Below are positions 26,034 through 36,233 of a stretch of DNA of 64,000 bases, one piece after another. The position numbers and the translations under genes are program-made. Positions within the stretch are counted from its first letter, which is position 1. Each line of letters starts with the position of its first letter. The notes below the pieces were generated by a model. The model saw nothing but the letters and a program-made list of their open reading frames with translations. It was not told the DNA's origin and searched no databases. Origin of the DNA: Bin25 sp026709415 (GTDB lineage Bacteria; Bacteroidota; Bacteroidia; Flavobacteriales; Flavobacteriaceae); the NCBI GenBank assembly GCA_965200045.1, contig OZ241330.1, forward strand, positions 1,116,001 to 1,180,000. The letters are read 5' to 3'.

Positions 26034-27410
26034 TCAATGATGGGTATACTTTAATTTTCTTTCAATTGAGGCAATCATTTCAGTTGCGATATCTTTCCCG
26101 GTAGCATTTTCGATACCTTCTAAACCTGGAGAAGAATTAACTTCTAAAAGTAGAGGTCCTTTATTGGATCGGATAATATCGACACCGGCCACGGAAAGAT
26201 TGAGAGCTTTAGCGGCTCGAATCGCCAAAATTCGCTCGTCGGCTTTTATTTTGGCTTTGGTAGCAATACCGCCTAAATGCACGTTGGCTCTGAATTCTCC
26301 AGAAGTTGCTTCACGCTGAATCGAGCCTACCACTTTGTTATCTACTACAAAACAGCGCAAGTCTTTACCCCCGGCTTCTTTAATAAATTCTTGTACCAGT
26401 ATATTGGCTTGCAGACTTTTAAAAGCGTTGATGACACTTTCAGCGGCTTTAGCTGTTTCAGCCAACACCACTCCCTTACCTTGAGCACTTTCCAAAACTT
26501 TAACGACGAGTGGAGCTCCCCCCACCATTGAAATAAGATCTTTGGTATCTTGGGGTGATTTGGCCATACCAGTGGTGGGTACATTTAATTTATTAATTGA
26601 AAAAATTTGAGAAGAATATAACTTATCCCTCGATTTGGCAATAGACTCAGCAGAATTCAAGCAATAAGTACCAATGGAATGGAATTGTCTTAGTAAGGCA
26701 CAACCATAAAACGTCATAGAAGGTCTTATTCGAGGAATGACAGCATCTAAATGATCTAATAGACTCCCGTCTCGATAACGAATTTCAGGGGTATCGGTAT
26801 CAAGGCGCATATAACAATGTTGAAGATTATAAAAGTGCATGGTATGTCCCCTGGTATTGCCAGCTTCTAGAATTCGTTTGTTAGAATACAGATTTCGATC
26901 GGTAGCCAATAAACCAATATTGAGTCCAGTTTTATTTAAAATCAGATGACCATAGATATCATTTAGTTGGGTTTTGGATATTTTTTTTAGAATCTGATTT
27001 TGATTGGGATCGATGATAAAACGTCTTTTGAGGGCTTCTCGTCCTAATAGCATCCGAAAGTCCATGCCTTCGCGATTGGCTAGTGTTAATTCAATATCAA
27101 ACTGGATAGATCCAATCCTTAAAGGGGTTTTAATAACAAATCGTTTTTCAACAATACCGGAAGAGCTTTTGATGTTTCGGATATCGATGACTTTGGCTTT
27201 ACACTCAACAGCAATACTTAAATTATCTTCAAAGGGGTTGACTTCAAATTCCACCCATAGATCCCCTTTAATTTTTTTTCGCTTGATGTTTTTGGCCTGA
27301 ATTGACGATGTTTTGGCTCCTGAATCAACCCTAGCAAGGATGGCTGGTATGTTTAATTCATTAAATGAACACCATTCATATTCGCCAATGACGGTATATT
27401 TACTTTCCAT
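26034..27410 (-). CDS. RimB-RimK fusion: retropepsin-like protease domain joined to ATP-grasp glutamate ligase
   Basis: 458 residues from the ATG at 27410 (MESKYTVIGEYEW); an upstream TTG is less likely. Residues 1-150 are the RimB-type/ATP-dependent zinc protease domain, with ILARVDSGAKTSSIQA (Asp-Ser-Gly-Ala) and MLLGREAL. Residues 165-455 are RimK: LNIGLLATDRNLYSN, MTFYGCALLRQFHSIG, APLVVKVLESAQGKGVVLAE, GGKDLRCFVVDNKVVGS and LLLEVNSSPGLEGIE. RimK adds glutamates to the C-terminus of ribosomal protein S6 and RimB is its partner protease; separate genes in pseudomonads are one chain here. Confidence 0.88.
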   Translation of the reverse strand: MESKYTVIGEYEWCSFNELNIPAILARVDSGAKTSSIQAKNIKRKKIKGDLWVEFEVNPFEDNLSIAVECKAKVIDIRNIKSSSGIVEKRFVIKTPLRIGSIQFDIELTLANREGMDFRMLLGREALKRRFIIDPNQNQILKKISKTQLNDIYGHLILNKTGLNIGLLATDRNLYSNKRILEAGNTRGHTMHFYNLQHCYMRLDTDTPEIRYRDGSLLDHLDAVIPRIRPSMTFYGCALLRQFHSIGTYCLNSAESIAKSRDKLYSSQIFSINKLNVPTTGMAKSPQDTKDLISMVGGAPLVVKVLESAQGKGVVLAETAKAAESVINAFKSLQANILVQEFIKEAGGKDLRCFVVDNKVVGSIQREATSGEFRANVHLGGIATKAKIKADERILAIRAAKALNLSVAGVDIIRSNKGPLLLEVNSSPGLEGIENATGKDIATEMIASIERKLKYTHH

Positions 27411-27567
27411 AGGTCTGACTTCTAGCAAAATTAATTAATCCGATAAAGCTTCACTTAAACCCCCACCATAGAATAACCAATGAATTAAGGACAGAAAAAG
27501 AGATGGCTTTGAAACTTTCTAAATAGAATTCATTGATATTGAAACGCTTTTTCAGAGATTTTACATA

Positions 27568-30500
27568 GTGAAATTTGTTAATTCATTAACTTGTAACCCA
27601 TTAGTTTGCTCTGAGCTATTCAATTTATCAGCAACAATTAATCAACACTTTTTTTATAGTTTTTTTTTAATCTTTTGCCATTCCGTTTTCGCTCAAGATT
27701 ATTGGACGGTGGCCACTGCCCCATCCTCACATTCGACTCATATTGTACAAGATCAACAGTGGGATTATTATCGATTAAACTTAAAGAGCTTTAATCAGAA
27801 TATAAGAGAGAGATCTCAAAATAATATAGTCAAATTACCCAATGAAAGTGGAGAGTTTGAATCATTTGAAATTGAAGTTGTGGATGTTTTGTCACCAGCA
27901 TTACAACAAAAGTATTTTCGAATAAGAACTTTTGAAGGTTGGAGTGTCACTAGAGAAGATGTGAAAGTTCGAATCACAGTATCTGGCAAAGGATTTAATC
28001 AGTGGTTAATGTTACCAGATGGAAAACAATATTTTGTCCAACCAAGTTGGCTTGACTCGGAATTACATGTGGGGTATTTAAAATCGGAGAAACGATCGCC
28101 AATCAATTGTCAAGAACATCGTGATCACGATCTAGTTGAATCGAAAGCCAACAAGCCATATTATAGAACTAACTTCAATACCAACAAGTACGTTTTGAGA
28201 CTGGCCATTGCTGTGACTAGCGGTTATACTGAAATTTTTTCGGATAATGATGATACTAATGGCACCAAAAAAGAAGATGCCTTAGCCGCTGTTGTCAGTA
28301 CCGTCAATAGAATCAATGAAATTTTTCAAAGAGATATTCAAATTGAATTTCAATTGGTATCGGATACAAACCTCATTTTTGACCATCCAGATACGGATCC
28401 TTTTGAAGAATTTGATGCCTTTGAAGCGGGTAGAATTATCAGAGAGTTCCTGCCTTTTGATAGCTATGATGTAGGTCATGCCTTTGCTGCTCAAGAAGAT
28501 CCTTATGGTGAAGCATGCATTGCTTGTTTGTGTACTAGAATTAAGGCCGATGGTTTTTCATCTCATCATTTTCAATCGGAAGGTGAACAAGAATTTATGA
28601 ATGACTTTTTTGACATTGATTATGTTAGCCACGAAATTGGCCACCAATTAGGTGCTTGGCACACTTTTTCACTGTATGAAGAATATTGGAATGCTAATGT
28701 TGAACCCGGTAGTGGATCGACCATTATGGGTTATGCAGGCATTGCAGAGCCCGTTAATAATATTCAAGAAAATTCAAGTCCCTATTTTCATTTCAAATCT
28801 ATTCAGCATATGCGAGGTCATTTGTTGCTATCAGAGTGTTTAAAACAAATAGAGGCCATCAATCTAGAAGCCGTCATCGTTGAAGATTCAGGACTCAGCT
28901 ATGACATTCCAATGGGAACGCCTTTTGAACTTTCAATACCGGATATTGAAATCCCACAGGATTATAGCGTCCTATATAATTGGGAACAACTAGACAATGG
29001 CACCGTCAATCGAGAGGACTTTTTTTCAACGAATCTCATTGGCTCTATTGCACGATCTTATCCACCGAAAAAAACATCTACAAGGCTTGTCCCACGTTTA
29101 GAAAGAATAAAGTCTGGAAAATTAGCATTGCAATCACCTCTTAGTGAATTTGATGCAAATCAATGGGAGACCGTTCCTGAGGTCGAGAGACATCTTAAAT
29201 GGGGGTTATCAATGAGAACGAATAATCGAGAGGAACATGCCGTGTTTTTAGATTCTTTGTACATCAATGTTTGGGAAGATGCTAGCGATTTTAAATTGAA
29301 TTTAAATGAACAGGAACATCAAATATGGAAATCAGGGGAACTCAAAGAAATTCTTTGGAATGTTGGGAATACGGATCAATCCCCCATCAATACCACGAAG
29401 GTCGATATTTTACTATCTGTTGACGGTGGTCTGAACTATGACTACATTGTTTCGAAAGATACTCCCAATGATGGTCAAGAATTGGTTCGAGTTCCTGGAA
29501 ACATCAGTGCAGATGATGCGCGTATAAAGATTCTTCCTACAAATTCGATTTATTTTTCGGTCAATCCATTTCCAATCAATATTGTCAAAAGACCATTTAT
29601 AGTAACGGTTGATCCGTTCCAGATAGTTTCATGTGACAAAGATGAGATTGAATTTAATTATGCGATTGAACGATATGATGGTTTTGATGAATCTATTGAA
29701 TTGACTTTAGAAAATATGCCACAAGGGATTCAAGCAGAATTCAACCCCCAAGGAAATAGGGAACAAGAGCAGGAAGGAAGTTTTATCCTTCGCGGTTTAA
29801 ATCAACTGGAATCAGGATCCCATGATATTTTACTGAGAGCTATTTCAAGTTCTCATGACTTCCACTTTCAATCAAGATTGGAAGTGAAAAGCCAAAACAT
29901 AGAAACGCCATTGCTGATTGGTCCTGTTGACAATCAACAACAAACTTCATTAACTCCATTATTGCAATGGCAGTCTGTTCCTCATGCAGAAAATTATGTG
30001 TTGGAGATGAGCAAAACACCTGATTTTCAAACGCTTTTGTTAAATAGACAAACACGTCATCATCAATTTTTAGTACCACAATTAGAATCTCAGAGCACTT
30101 ATTATTGGCGAGTTAAAGCCTTTAGCGATTGTACTGAGTCGGCATACAGTTCATATGGTGAATTTACTACCGATGAATTGGTTTGTCAATCGGTTTCTTT
30201 TCTCAATGAGCCAATAGAAATTGTGTCCAATGGCCCAACAGAACTTTCATTGATGACAGGAATTGATGCTGAAATTATTGATTTGAATGTCATTCTTGAC
30301 ATGAATCATGTTTATTTAGAAGAATTAAGAGTAACATTAATTAGTCCACAAGGCCTTCAAATTCCCTTGATGTCAAGTAATAGGAAACCATTTGATGGAC
30401 GTATCAGAATCACTTTTGATCAGCAAGCCATAGAGCATGTATCGGAAGATCTTCTACAACAAGATGGCGTGTACCGACCCTTTGGAAATTTGAATCTATT

Positions 30501-31446
30501 GAATCATACCGTGGCCAAAGGGGAGTGGAAAATTCGATTTTTAGATCGAGAAGAAAATGATGGGGGCACTATTTTTAACGCCTCCATTGATTTTTGCTTA
30601 AAAGGGCACTCAACACCGGATACAGATCAAGACGGAATCAATGATTTGGATGACAATTGTCCCACGTTGCCAAACCCCGATCAAGAGGATATCGATCGAA
30701 ATAGTATTGGTGATTTGTGTGACTATCGTTCACCAAGAAATTTTACCATCTCAAAAAAAGATGTCAGTTGCCAAGGAAAATCCAATGGTGAAATTCAAAT
30801 CCATGCCCGAGCGCCCTTGAATTATCAGGTATCGATTTTCGGGCCCAATAATTTTGAAAGGTTTATCAACTTTTCAGAATCCGTAACCCTTTCTGATTTA
30901 CCCTCAGGGATTTACGATATAGTCGTACTCACGCAGGCTTTTTCCAATTTCTTATACGAATTCTCGGCTCAAATAGATGAACCACCCCCTTTATCAGTCG
31001 CCGTTTCTGTGAATAAAACGAATGATGATATAGAATTAAACTTACATGGAGCGAGTGTTTACACCATTGAATTTAATAATCAGTCTTTTCAAACAAAAGA
31101 TTCCCAATATCGGTTTGAAGCAAAAAATCCTTGGACTAAAATTCAAATCAAAACCGATAATCCATGCCAAGGAACCTTTCAGCAATGGATCAATACAGAT
31201 GATAATCCACAGGTTTTTCCCAATCCAGTGGATGATCAACTGAATGTATTGCTTCCGAAAAATTCAAGAGTAAATATCAAATTGTTTAATGCCTCTGGCG
31301 AACTTTTAGTGCAGAAAAAGGATCTTATGACGAATTCAAACCCATTGATGCATTCGATCTCAATGAACTCATATCCTTCGGGAGTGTATGTGTTGACGAT
31401 TGAAAATAATCACAAAGACCAACAATTTAAAATCATAAAAAAATGA
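27568..31446 (+). CDS. Secreted reprolysin-like metalloprotease with P-domain and type IX sorting signal
   Basis: 1292 residues from a GTG; no ATG precedes the hydrophobic stretch FFYSFFLIFCHSVFAQ, so the signal peptide has a long n-region. The zinc site HEIGHQLGAWH is at residues 355-365 with Met-turn STIMGYAG after it, as in M12B-type metzincins. Next come Ig/FN3-like modules (one near 770-870), a proprotein-convertase P-domain (about 875-1010), a thrombospondin type 3 repeat (TDQDGINDLDDNCPTLPNPD) and a C-terminal T9SS domain (VFPNPVDDQLNV to FKIIKK). Probably released or surface-bound for protein degradation. Overlaps the next gene by 4 bp (ATGA). Confidence 0.92.
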   Translation: MKFVNSLTCNPLVCSELFNLSATINQHFFYSFFLIFCHSVFAQDYWTVATAPSSHSTHIVQDQQWDYYRLNLKSFNQNIRERSQNNIVKLPNESGEFESFEIEVVDVLSPALQQKYFRIRTFEGWSVTREDVKVRITVSGKGFNQWLMLPDGKQYFVQPSWLDSELHVGYLKSEKRSPINCQEHRDHDLVESKANKPYYRTNFNTNKYVLRLAIAVTSGYTEIFSDNDDTNGTKKEDALAAVVSTVNRINEIFQRDIQIEFQLVSDTNLIFDHPDTDPFEEFDAFEAGRIIREFLPFDSYDVGHAFAAQEDPYGEACIACLCTRIKADGFSSHHFQSEGEQEFMNDFFDIDYVSHEIGHQLGAWHTFSLYEEYWNANVEPGSGSTIMGYAGIAEPVNNIQENSSPYFHFKSIQHMRGHLLLSECLKQIEAINLEAVIVEDSGLSYDIPMGTPFELSIPDIEIPQDYSVLYNWEQLDNGTVNREDFFSTNLIGSIARSYPPKKTSTRLVPRLERIKSGKLALQSPLSEFDANQWETVPEVERHLKWGLSMRTNNREEHAVFLDSLYINVWEDASDFKLNLNEQEHQIWKSGELKEILWNVGNTDQSPINTTKVDILLSVDGGLNYDYIVSKDTPNDGQELVRVPGNISADDARIKILPTNSIYFSVNPFPINIVKRPFIVTVDPFQIVSCDKDEIEFNYAIERYDGFDESIELTLENMPQGIQAEFNPQGNREQEQEGSFILRGLNQLESGSHDILLRAISSSHDFHFQSRLEVKSQNIETPLLIGPVDNQQQTSLTPLLQWQSVPHAENYVLEMSKTPDFQTLLLNRQTRHHQFLVPQLESQSTYYWRVKAFSDCTESAYSSYGEFTTDELVCQSVSFLNEPIEIVSNGPTELSLMTGIDAEIIDLNVILDMNHVYLEELRVTLISPQGLQIPLMSSNRKPFDGRIRITFDQQAIEHVSEDLLQQDGVYRPFGNLNLLNHTVAKGEWKIRFLDREENDGGTIFNASIDFCLKGHSTPDTDQDGINDLDDNCPTLPNPDQEDIDRNSIGDLCDYRSPRNFTISKKDVSCQGKSNGEIQIHARAPLNYQVSIFGPNNFERFINFSESVTLSDLPSGIYDIVVLTQAFSNFLYEFSAQIDEPPPLSVAVSVNKTNDDIELNLHGASVYTIEFNNQSFQTKDSQYRFEAKNPWTKIQIKTDNPCQGTFQQWINTDDNPQVFPNPVDDQLNVLLPKNSRVNIKLFNASGELLVQKKDLMTNSNPLMHSISMNSYPSGVYVLTIENNHKDQQFKIIKK

Positions 31447-32147
31447 TTTTCAATTTCAAATTATTAAAGATTATTATGGTCGGATTTATTCTCTATGGTT
31501 TGCATTGCTCAGGTCCTCCCATTGATCCGCCAATTCAACCAGCTGCCACTAAATTGTTAGCTCCTATCAATGGTGATGCGTGCACTACTGCTATAGTTTT
31601 AAACAACACTATTAGTCAAATCAAATTTCAATGGGCCAATGCTCTTGATACGGATTCCTATCAACTGGTCGTTGAAAATCAATCAACCAAAACCAGAATA
31701 ACCAAAACAATTGAAGCCAATACAACGTCGAGTATAGAATTAACTCGTGGCATGGCATATAGTTGGTGGATAGTTTCGTTGACTGAAAAATCTAGCAATA
31801 CAGGTGTCAGTGAAATCTGGCAGTTTTATTTGGAAGGAGTTGAAACGACCGACTATATTCCTTTTTCTGCCTTGTTAATCAACCCCACTCATAATCAATC
31901 CATTGATTTACCTGCAAACCAAACTTTAAAATTTGTTTGGGACGGCAATGATTTGGATAATGATATTGATCATTACAACTTGTTTTTATCTGAAAACTTC
32001 CATTCTCAAACCATTGAAAATATCACCCAAGAGGAATTTGCTCTTGAATTAAAACGAGGGACCATCTATCAATGGTCAGTGAAAACTATTGATAAAAAAG
32101 GAAACACATCCTATTCTGAAAATCGGTTTTTTAACACCTCTAATTGA
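31443..32147 (+). CDS. Lipoprotein with two FN3-like domains
   Basis: 234 residues. The signal (FKLLKIIMVGFILYGLHC) ends in a lipobox Cys followed by SGPPIDPP. Two beta-sandwich domains of about 95 residues follow, each with the FN3-type phrase seen in such lipoproteins: FQWANALDTDSYQLVVEN ... YSWWIVSLTEKS and FVWDGNDLDNDIDHYNLFLS ... YQWSVKTIDKKG. It is translationally coupled to the metalloprotease gene (ATGA overlap), suggesting a shared envelope function such as binding the protease or its substrate; that is inference. Confidence 0.75.
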   Translation: MIFNFKLLKIIMVGFILYGLHCSGPPIDPPIQPAATKLLAPINGDACTTAIVLNNTISQIKFQWANALDTDSYQLVVENQSTKTRITKTIEANTTSSIELTRGMAYSWWIVSLTEKSSNTGVSEIWQFYLEGVETTDYIPFSALLINPTHNQSIDLPANQTLKFVWDGNDLDNDIDHYNLFLSENFHSQTIENITQEEFALELKRGTIYQWSVKTIDKKGNTSYSENRFFNTSN

Positions 32148-32722
32148 CAGGATGATCAAACTTAAAATACGATTTCCATGACCGATCTATTTATCAGCAT
32201 CAAACAACTAAAAAGTTTATTTTCTTGTTAGTGAATTTCAACGCCTAGGTTATGAGGTTTTAAATATCTCAAAACATGAAAAACACAAAATATCGATGGA
32301 ATTTGAGCTAAAGGATTTTTATCCATCAAAAAATGATAGGGCAATAAAATTTCCCTTTTAATGTATTCTGTAGAGATAAATCAAAATAATTACTCCGCTG
32401 ATTGGAAAGGAACTAACCGCTTCAATATTCTTATTGGCACGATATTTGAGGTATGTGAGCCGTTGCCTCCAAAGGTGTTGACATGAGTAAAGTAATAACT
32501 ACCCCCCCCCGAAAATTCTGTAAACTGCTACTCTTCTAGCGCCCTTTGGCCTAGCCACCACCCCCTTTTTTCTTTTTTTTCAATTGTCCCATTTCTGAGA
32601 TGGTGCTGGGATGCTTTGTTTCCTCCCAACGCTCCGGCGCTGCCGCCATTCCTTTCAGTGGATGGGCATTTTTATTTCCACGGCATAAACAACACTAATA
32701 ATAATCAAAAAATGTTTTTTTT
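32148..32722 (+). promoter_or_regulatory. 575-bp non-coding region upstream of the large lipoprotein
   Basis: No gene. It contains a sigma-54-like element TGGCACGATATTTGA at 32435-32449 (-24 part perfect, -12 part TTGA rather than TTGC), a run of nine C at 32512-32520, C/T-rich tracts at 32568-32580, and at 32653-32668 the 16-mer TTTCAGTGGATGGGCA, repeated at 36234-36249. Composition changes from AT-rich to GC-richer around 32500. No perfect TAnnTTTG box precedes the next gene. Confidence 0.45.
32653..32668 (+). repeat. 16-bp direct repeat, copy 1
   Basis: TTTCAGTGGATGGGCA, identical to 36234-36249 and in the same orientation. The copies bracket the 1100-residue lipoprotein gene. Similar flanks (ATTC a few bases before) extend the match imperfectly. 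Confidence 0.7.
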
Positions 32723-35700
32723 ATGAAAAGAATTTTTATTCTATTGGCCGCAGTCGCTGTAGTGGCGGCGGGCTGTAAAAATTATGATGACCGCTTTGAC
32801 GACCTCAACAGTCAGATAGGGGCATTAAACACTCAGGTGACGGCCCTGCAAGGGGTGGCCTCTCAGGTGACAGCAATCGATACGGAGATTAAAAATATTC
32901 GCCAGAGCATTCAAGGCGATATCCAAACCGCGGTGGCTGGTGTGAGCACGACTTTGGGCAATAATTTACAAACCGCCCAGACGGCGCTCAATGCGGAAAT
33001 TACCAAATTGCAGACGGCCTTGAATCAGGCAGCCGCCAACAGTTTGTCTCAAGAAGATATCGACCAGTTAAAGGCCGATTTAGCCGCGGCTCAAAAAACG
33101 GCTTTAGATACGGCTGTAAAAGGTCTTCAAGACAAGGTGACCGCCTTAGAGACGGCCTTGGCGGAGGCGGCAAAAAACAACTTGTCTCAAGCCGATATCG
33201 ACCAGCTAAAGGCCGATTTAGCGAAGACTCAAAAAGAGGCCTTAGATAAGGCTTTAGAAGGGCTTCAAACCAAGCTCGCCGAAATAGAAACGGCGATCGA
33301 GGACGGGGATGCGGTGCCTTCTGAGTTAACGGAGCAATTAGAGGATATTAAAGAGGCGTTGGATGAATCCATCAGTCGTGCTGGATTCTATACAGAGACG
33401 GTCGACATTACCACCAACGGAAAGTGGAAGTTTTTCGCAGAACGATTACCCAATGTGCAGGAATTCAGTGGCGATTTCATCATCAATACCGAAAAATTGT
33501 CCAACGAAAATATCGATGCGTTGATTGCCTGGGTCGCCAAGATTCAGCTCATCACGGCGGATTTGACCATCACGCATGACGATGACGCTGAAGACAAAGT
33601 CATCAAGTTCGCCGCCTTGACGACTGTGGAGACCTTGAATGATGGCCAACCGCATGCTCATTATCCTGAATTAACGTCCGTGGACACCATCCATTTGAAT
33701 AGTGAGGATAAGAACAACGACAACGAGTTTGTAACGGAAACCGTCAAATTCCCTAAACTCGAGCAAACCGTCTTTGCCGGGAATAAGATTCATTTGCCCG
33801 AGGCGGAAGAACTCGACTTAAGTGCCCTTTTAGAGTATGAAAGTAATCTTGACATTGAATTGGATGGCGGCAAGTTGGACTTGTCTTCGCTCCAGGAAAT
33901 CCATAATGGGGAGCGCAGTGAAAGAGCCCAATCGTTAACCATTACAGACGTCGACGAGGTGCATCTGGAGGCCTTAACCAAAGTGGAGGAATTAACGGTC
34001 GAAGATGTGGAGACACTGAAGGCCCCGAAAATCACCGATGGGGATTTGACCATTAATGAAAATGTCGAAAAAGTCGATGTGGCCACCGCTGAGGGGGCGC
34101 ACATTGAAAAACTCACCTTAGGCGATGGCAGTAAAGAGGATATCGAGGAATTAAAAATCGGTGGGGACGAGAAAAAAACGGAGTTGGTTATCCAAGAGGC
34201 CGGGAACCAATTGGAAGTGGTTCATATTCACGGGGCCAAAAAGGTCAGCCTCCATGGGGCCGGCGGTCTTGATGAATTGGTGACCGCAAGAACGATTGTG
34301 GAATTCACGCTCAACGCTTCAGGGCTCAACGGAGATCTCGTCTTGGGACACCAAAGTGGCCCGAAGAGTGTTTTGGAAATCCTTTACAACGAGGATATTA
34401 CTTCGCTGACCGCCGATAAGGTGAATGAATTGAAAGTCTTAGGCATCAAAGGCAATCACGATTTGGAAAAAATCAGTTTTGCCGCCTTGAAAAAAGGGAG
34501 TGCCCAGAGTTTTGGGAAGCCCAATTGGAAAGACGGGGATGCCGTGGTGATTGGCGGAACACAATATGATAACAGTGAATCAGGAGCGGATGGTAACTAT
34601 TTGGCAAAAGACCGCAACAACTTGAAAGCCGATGTGATTCATTTAGCGGTGTCAGGGAATGGACCCAATGCCCAAGACGGGGAGATCAGTGATGCCTCGG
34701 GGATTGCGGCATTAGAAGATTTTCTAAAGCATGCCACGATCCGAAGAGCGGTGGTGTCCTATGATGGCGTCGAGTCGTTTAGAAGAACGGGGTTAGACAG
34801 TGAGAAAGCAGAAGAAATCGAATCCAACCGGGATGGGACGGATTTAATCTTGGTTCGTAAAGGGCTGAAAGGAGCCGTCACATCATCGGGGCAAGCCAAA
34901 CGCGTGTTTTTGGTGGATACGAGTGGGAATGGTTTTCCCTCAGCAGATGCTGTCGATCTCCAAATCGGTGTCAATGGATTGGAAGACTTTAGTGATTTTC
35001 ACCGAGACATTGATTTATCAGTAGGTGGTTCGGTCAATAACCATGTGGATAAGATCAATGATGCCGAAATCAAAAAATTCTTTGATACTAATAACGTTAT
35101 CGTCCACGCTGAAGCTGGGGGGCATCCGAAAGGAAGTCTGACATTTAGCGTCGGAACTGGCCCTGCTAATGTTGGAGATGGCACTTCAACCAACGATCCC
35201 GTGGGTTCCCTTAAATTAACCATCGGGAATACGAGAACCGGAGTGTATTCGCATGAAGTCATTCTTCAAGTGGTTGATAATGATAATCCATTAAAAGAAG
35301 ATGTTGCATTTAGTGCGACAGAAAAGAACGCCAAAACATACATTAATGCAGATAATAACACGAATGATGGAGACAATCATGGTTATAGCAGTTTGAATGA
35401 TTTAGCCGATATTTTAATTAGTGCCTTTCCTCGATTCTCAGGAACGGAGCCAGCAGCATATCCAGTCCGTCCTGGTGCAGAACATGTCCCCTTTGGGATT
35501 AGTGGTAGAGCAGGTGTTACACTAGAAGGCGATAACCGAGATAATACGGTTATTGTCGGCCTCTTAGATGCCCAAAAGATTTCGGAGAAACAGATTGATG
35601 TCAAAGTGGTGAATAATTTAAAAGCGACGAGTGCTGATGATGCGGATGACGTGGCGTTTTTCGGAGTTAAAGGTGGCTTTGGCGGCAATCGCATCACCCA

Positions 35701-36025
35701 GAAAAACATCAAAAACGATCCCAATACGATCCAGATCACGTTGACCTCCAAGATAGCTGGCGTAGACGAGAGCACCATTGGCGCTCCCACTGATGATGTA
35801 GGTAACACCCGTCCTGATGTGGCAACAGACTATATTTTACCAAACTCCGATATCGCAACGACGCCTGGAGCCTATGTGTATCGAGGAACGGCTACCGGGG
35901 ATAATAGCAAAGAATTACCCATTGCGAAGGCCAATCCTAGAAAATCGTCGTTACCCAAAGCGGGAACGGATCAGACCGATACCGGGGAAGGGGATAAAGA
36001 TCTAAACCGACTCGGCTGGTTGTAA
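32723..36025 (+). CDS. Large surface lipoprotein with coiled-coil stalk
   Basis: 1100 residues; no named family recognised. The lipoprotein signal is MKRIFILLAAVAVVAAGCKN (Cys18). Residues 25-215 are a long coiled coil with internal repeats: SQEDIDQLKADLAAAQKTAL recurs as SQADIDQLKADLAKTQKEAL. From about 225 a domain of short repeating beta strands (LTITDVDEVHLEALTKVEELTVEDVETL) looks like a beta-solenoid, and the last 350 residues are mixed globular sequence. The likely picture is a stalk anchored in the outer membrane displaying a head. Its codons are GC-richer than the flanks, like the repeat lipoprotein across the recombinase gene. A strong terminator follows. Confidence 0.85.
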   Translation: MKRIFILLAAVAVVAAGCKNYDDRFDDLNSQIGALNTQVTALQGVASQVTAIDTEIKNIRQSIQGDIQTAVAGVSTTLGNNLQTAQTALNAEITKLQTALNQAAANSLSQEDIDQLKADLAAAQKTALDTAVKGLQDKVTALETALAEAAKNNLSQADIDQLKADLAKTQKEALDKALEGLQTKLAEIETAIEDGDAVPSELTEQLEDIKEALDESISRAGFYTETVDITTNGKWKFFAERLPNVQEFSGDFIINTEKLSNENIDALIAWVAKIQLITADLTITHDDDAEDKVIKFAALTTVETLNDGQPHAHYPELTSVDTIHLNSEDKNNDNEFVTETVKFPKLEQTVFAGNKIHLPEAEELDLSALLEYESNLDIELDGGKLDLSSLQEIHNGERSERAQSLTITDVDEVHLEALTKVEELTVEDVETLKAPKITDGDLTINENVEKVDVATAEGAHIEKLTLGDGSKEDIEELKIGGDEKKTELVIQEAGNQLEVVHIHGAKKVSLHGAGGLDELVTARTIVEFTLNASGLNGDLVLGHQSGPKSVLEILYNEDITSLTADKVNELKVLGIKGNHDLEKISFAALKKGSAQSFGKPNWKDGDAVVIGGTQYDNSESGADGNYLAKDRNNLKADVIHLAVSGNGPNAQDGEISDASGIAALEDFLKHATIRRAVVSYDGVESFRRTGLDSEKAEEIESNRDGTDLILVRKGLKGAVTSSGQAKRVFLVDTSGNGFPSADAVDLQIGVNGLEDFSDFHRDIDLSVGGSVNNHVDKINDAEIKKFFDTNNVIVHAEAGGHPKGSLTFSVGTGPANVGDGTSTNDPVGSLKLTIGNTRTGVYSHEVILQVVDNDNPLKEDVAFSATEKNAKTYINADNNTNDGDNHGYSSLNDLADILISAFPRFSGTEPAAYPVRPGAEHVPFGISGRAGVTLEGDNRDNTVIVGLLDAQKISEKQIDVKVVNNLKATSADDADDVAFFGVKGGFGGNRITQKNIKNDPNTIQITLTSKIAGVDESTIGAPTDDVGNTRPDVATDYILPNSDIATTPGAYVYRGTATGDNSKELPIAKANPRKSSLPKAGTDQTDTGEGDKDLNRLGWL

Positions 36026-36150
36026 TCCACGAAAAGAATCATGAATGAAAGTCCCTTTGGCTATTCTTTTAGTTGAAAATAAATTAAGATTTTATATTGG
36101 TTAATCATAACACATTTTCAGATCAAAGGGGCTTTTATTTGAAGCAAAGA

Positions 36151-36177
36151 AACCTCCCAAATGGGAGGTTTTTTTTA
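36151..36177 (+). terminator. Rho-independent terminator after the large lipoprotein gene
   Basis: AACCTCCC, loop AAAT, GGGAGGTT, followed by a run of T. It lies 125 bp after the stop codon. Confidence 0.88.
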
Positions 36178-36233
36178 TTCATCTCAAGCACCACTGATGA
36201 GCAAGGGCTGTGAACGGCCCCCGTGGATTCATT

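Noticed and set aside
36026..36178. Long-range hairpin AAAGTCCCTTTG ... CAAAGGGGCTTTT after the 1100-residue gene
   Set aside because: The arms are about 90 nt apart and imperfect; the nearby compact hairpin at 36151 is the convincing terminator.
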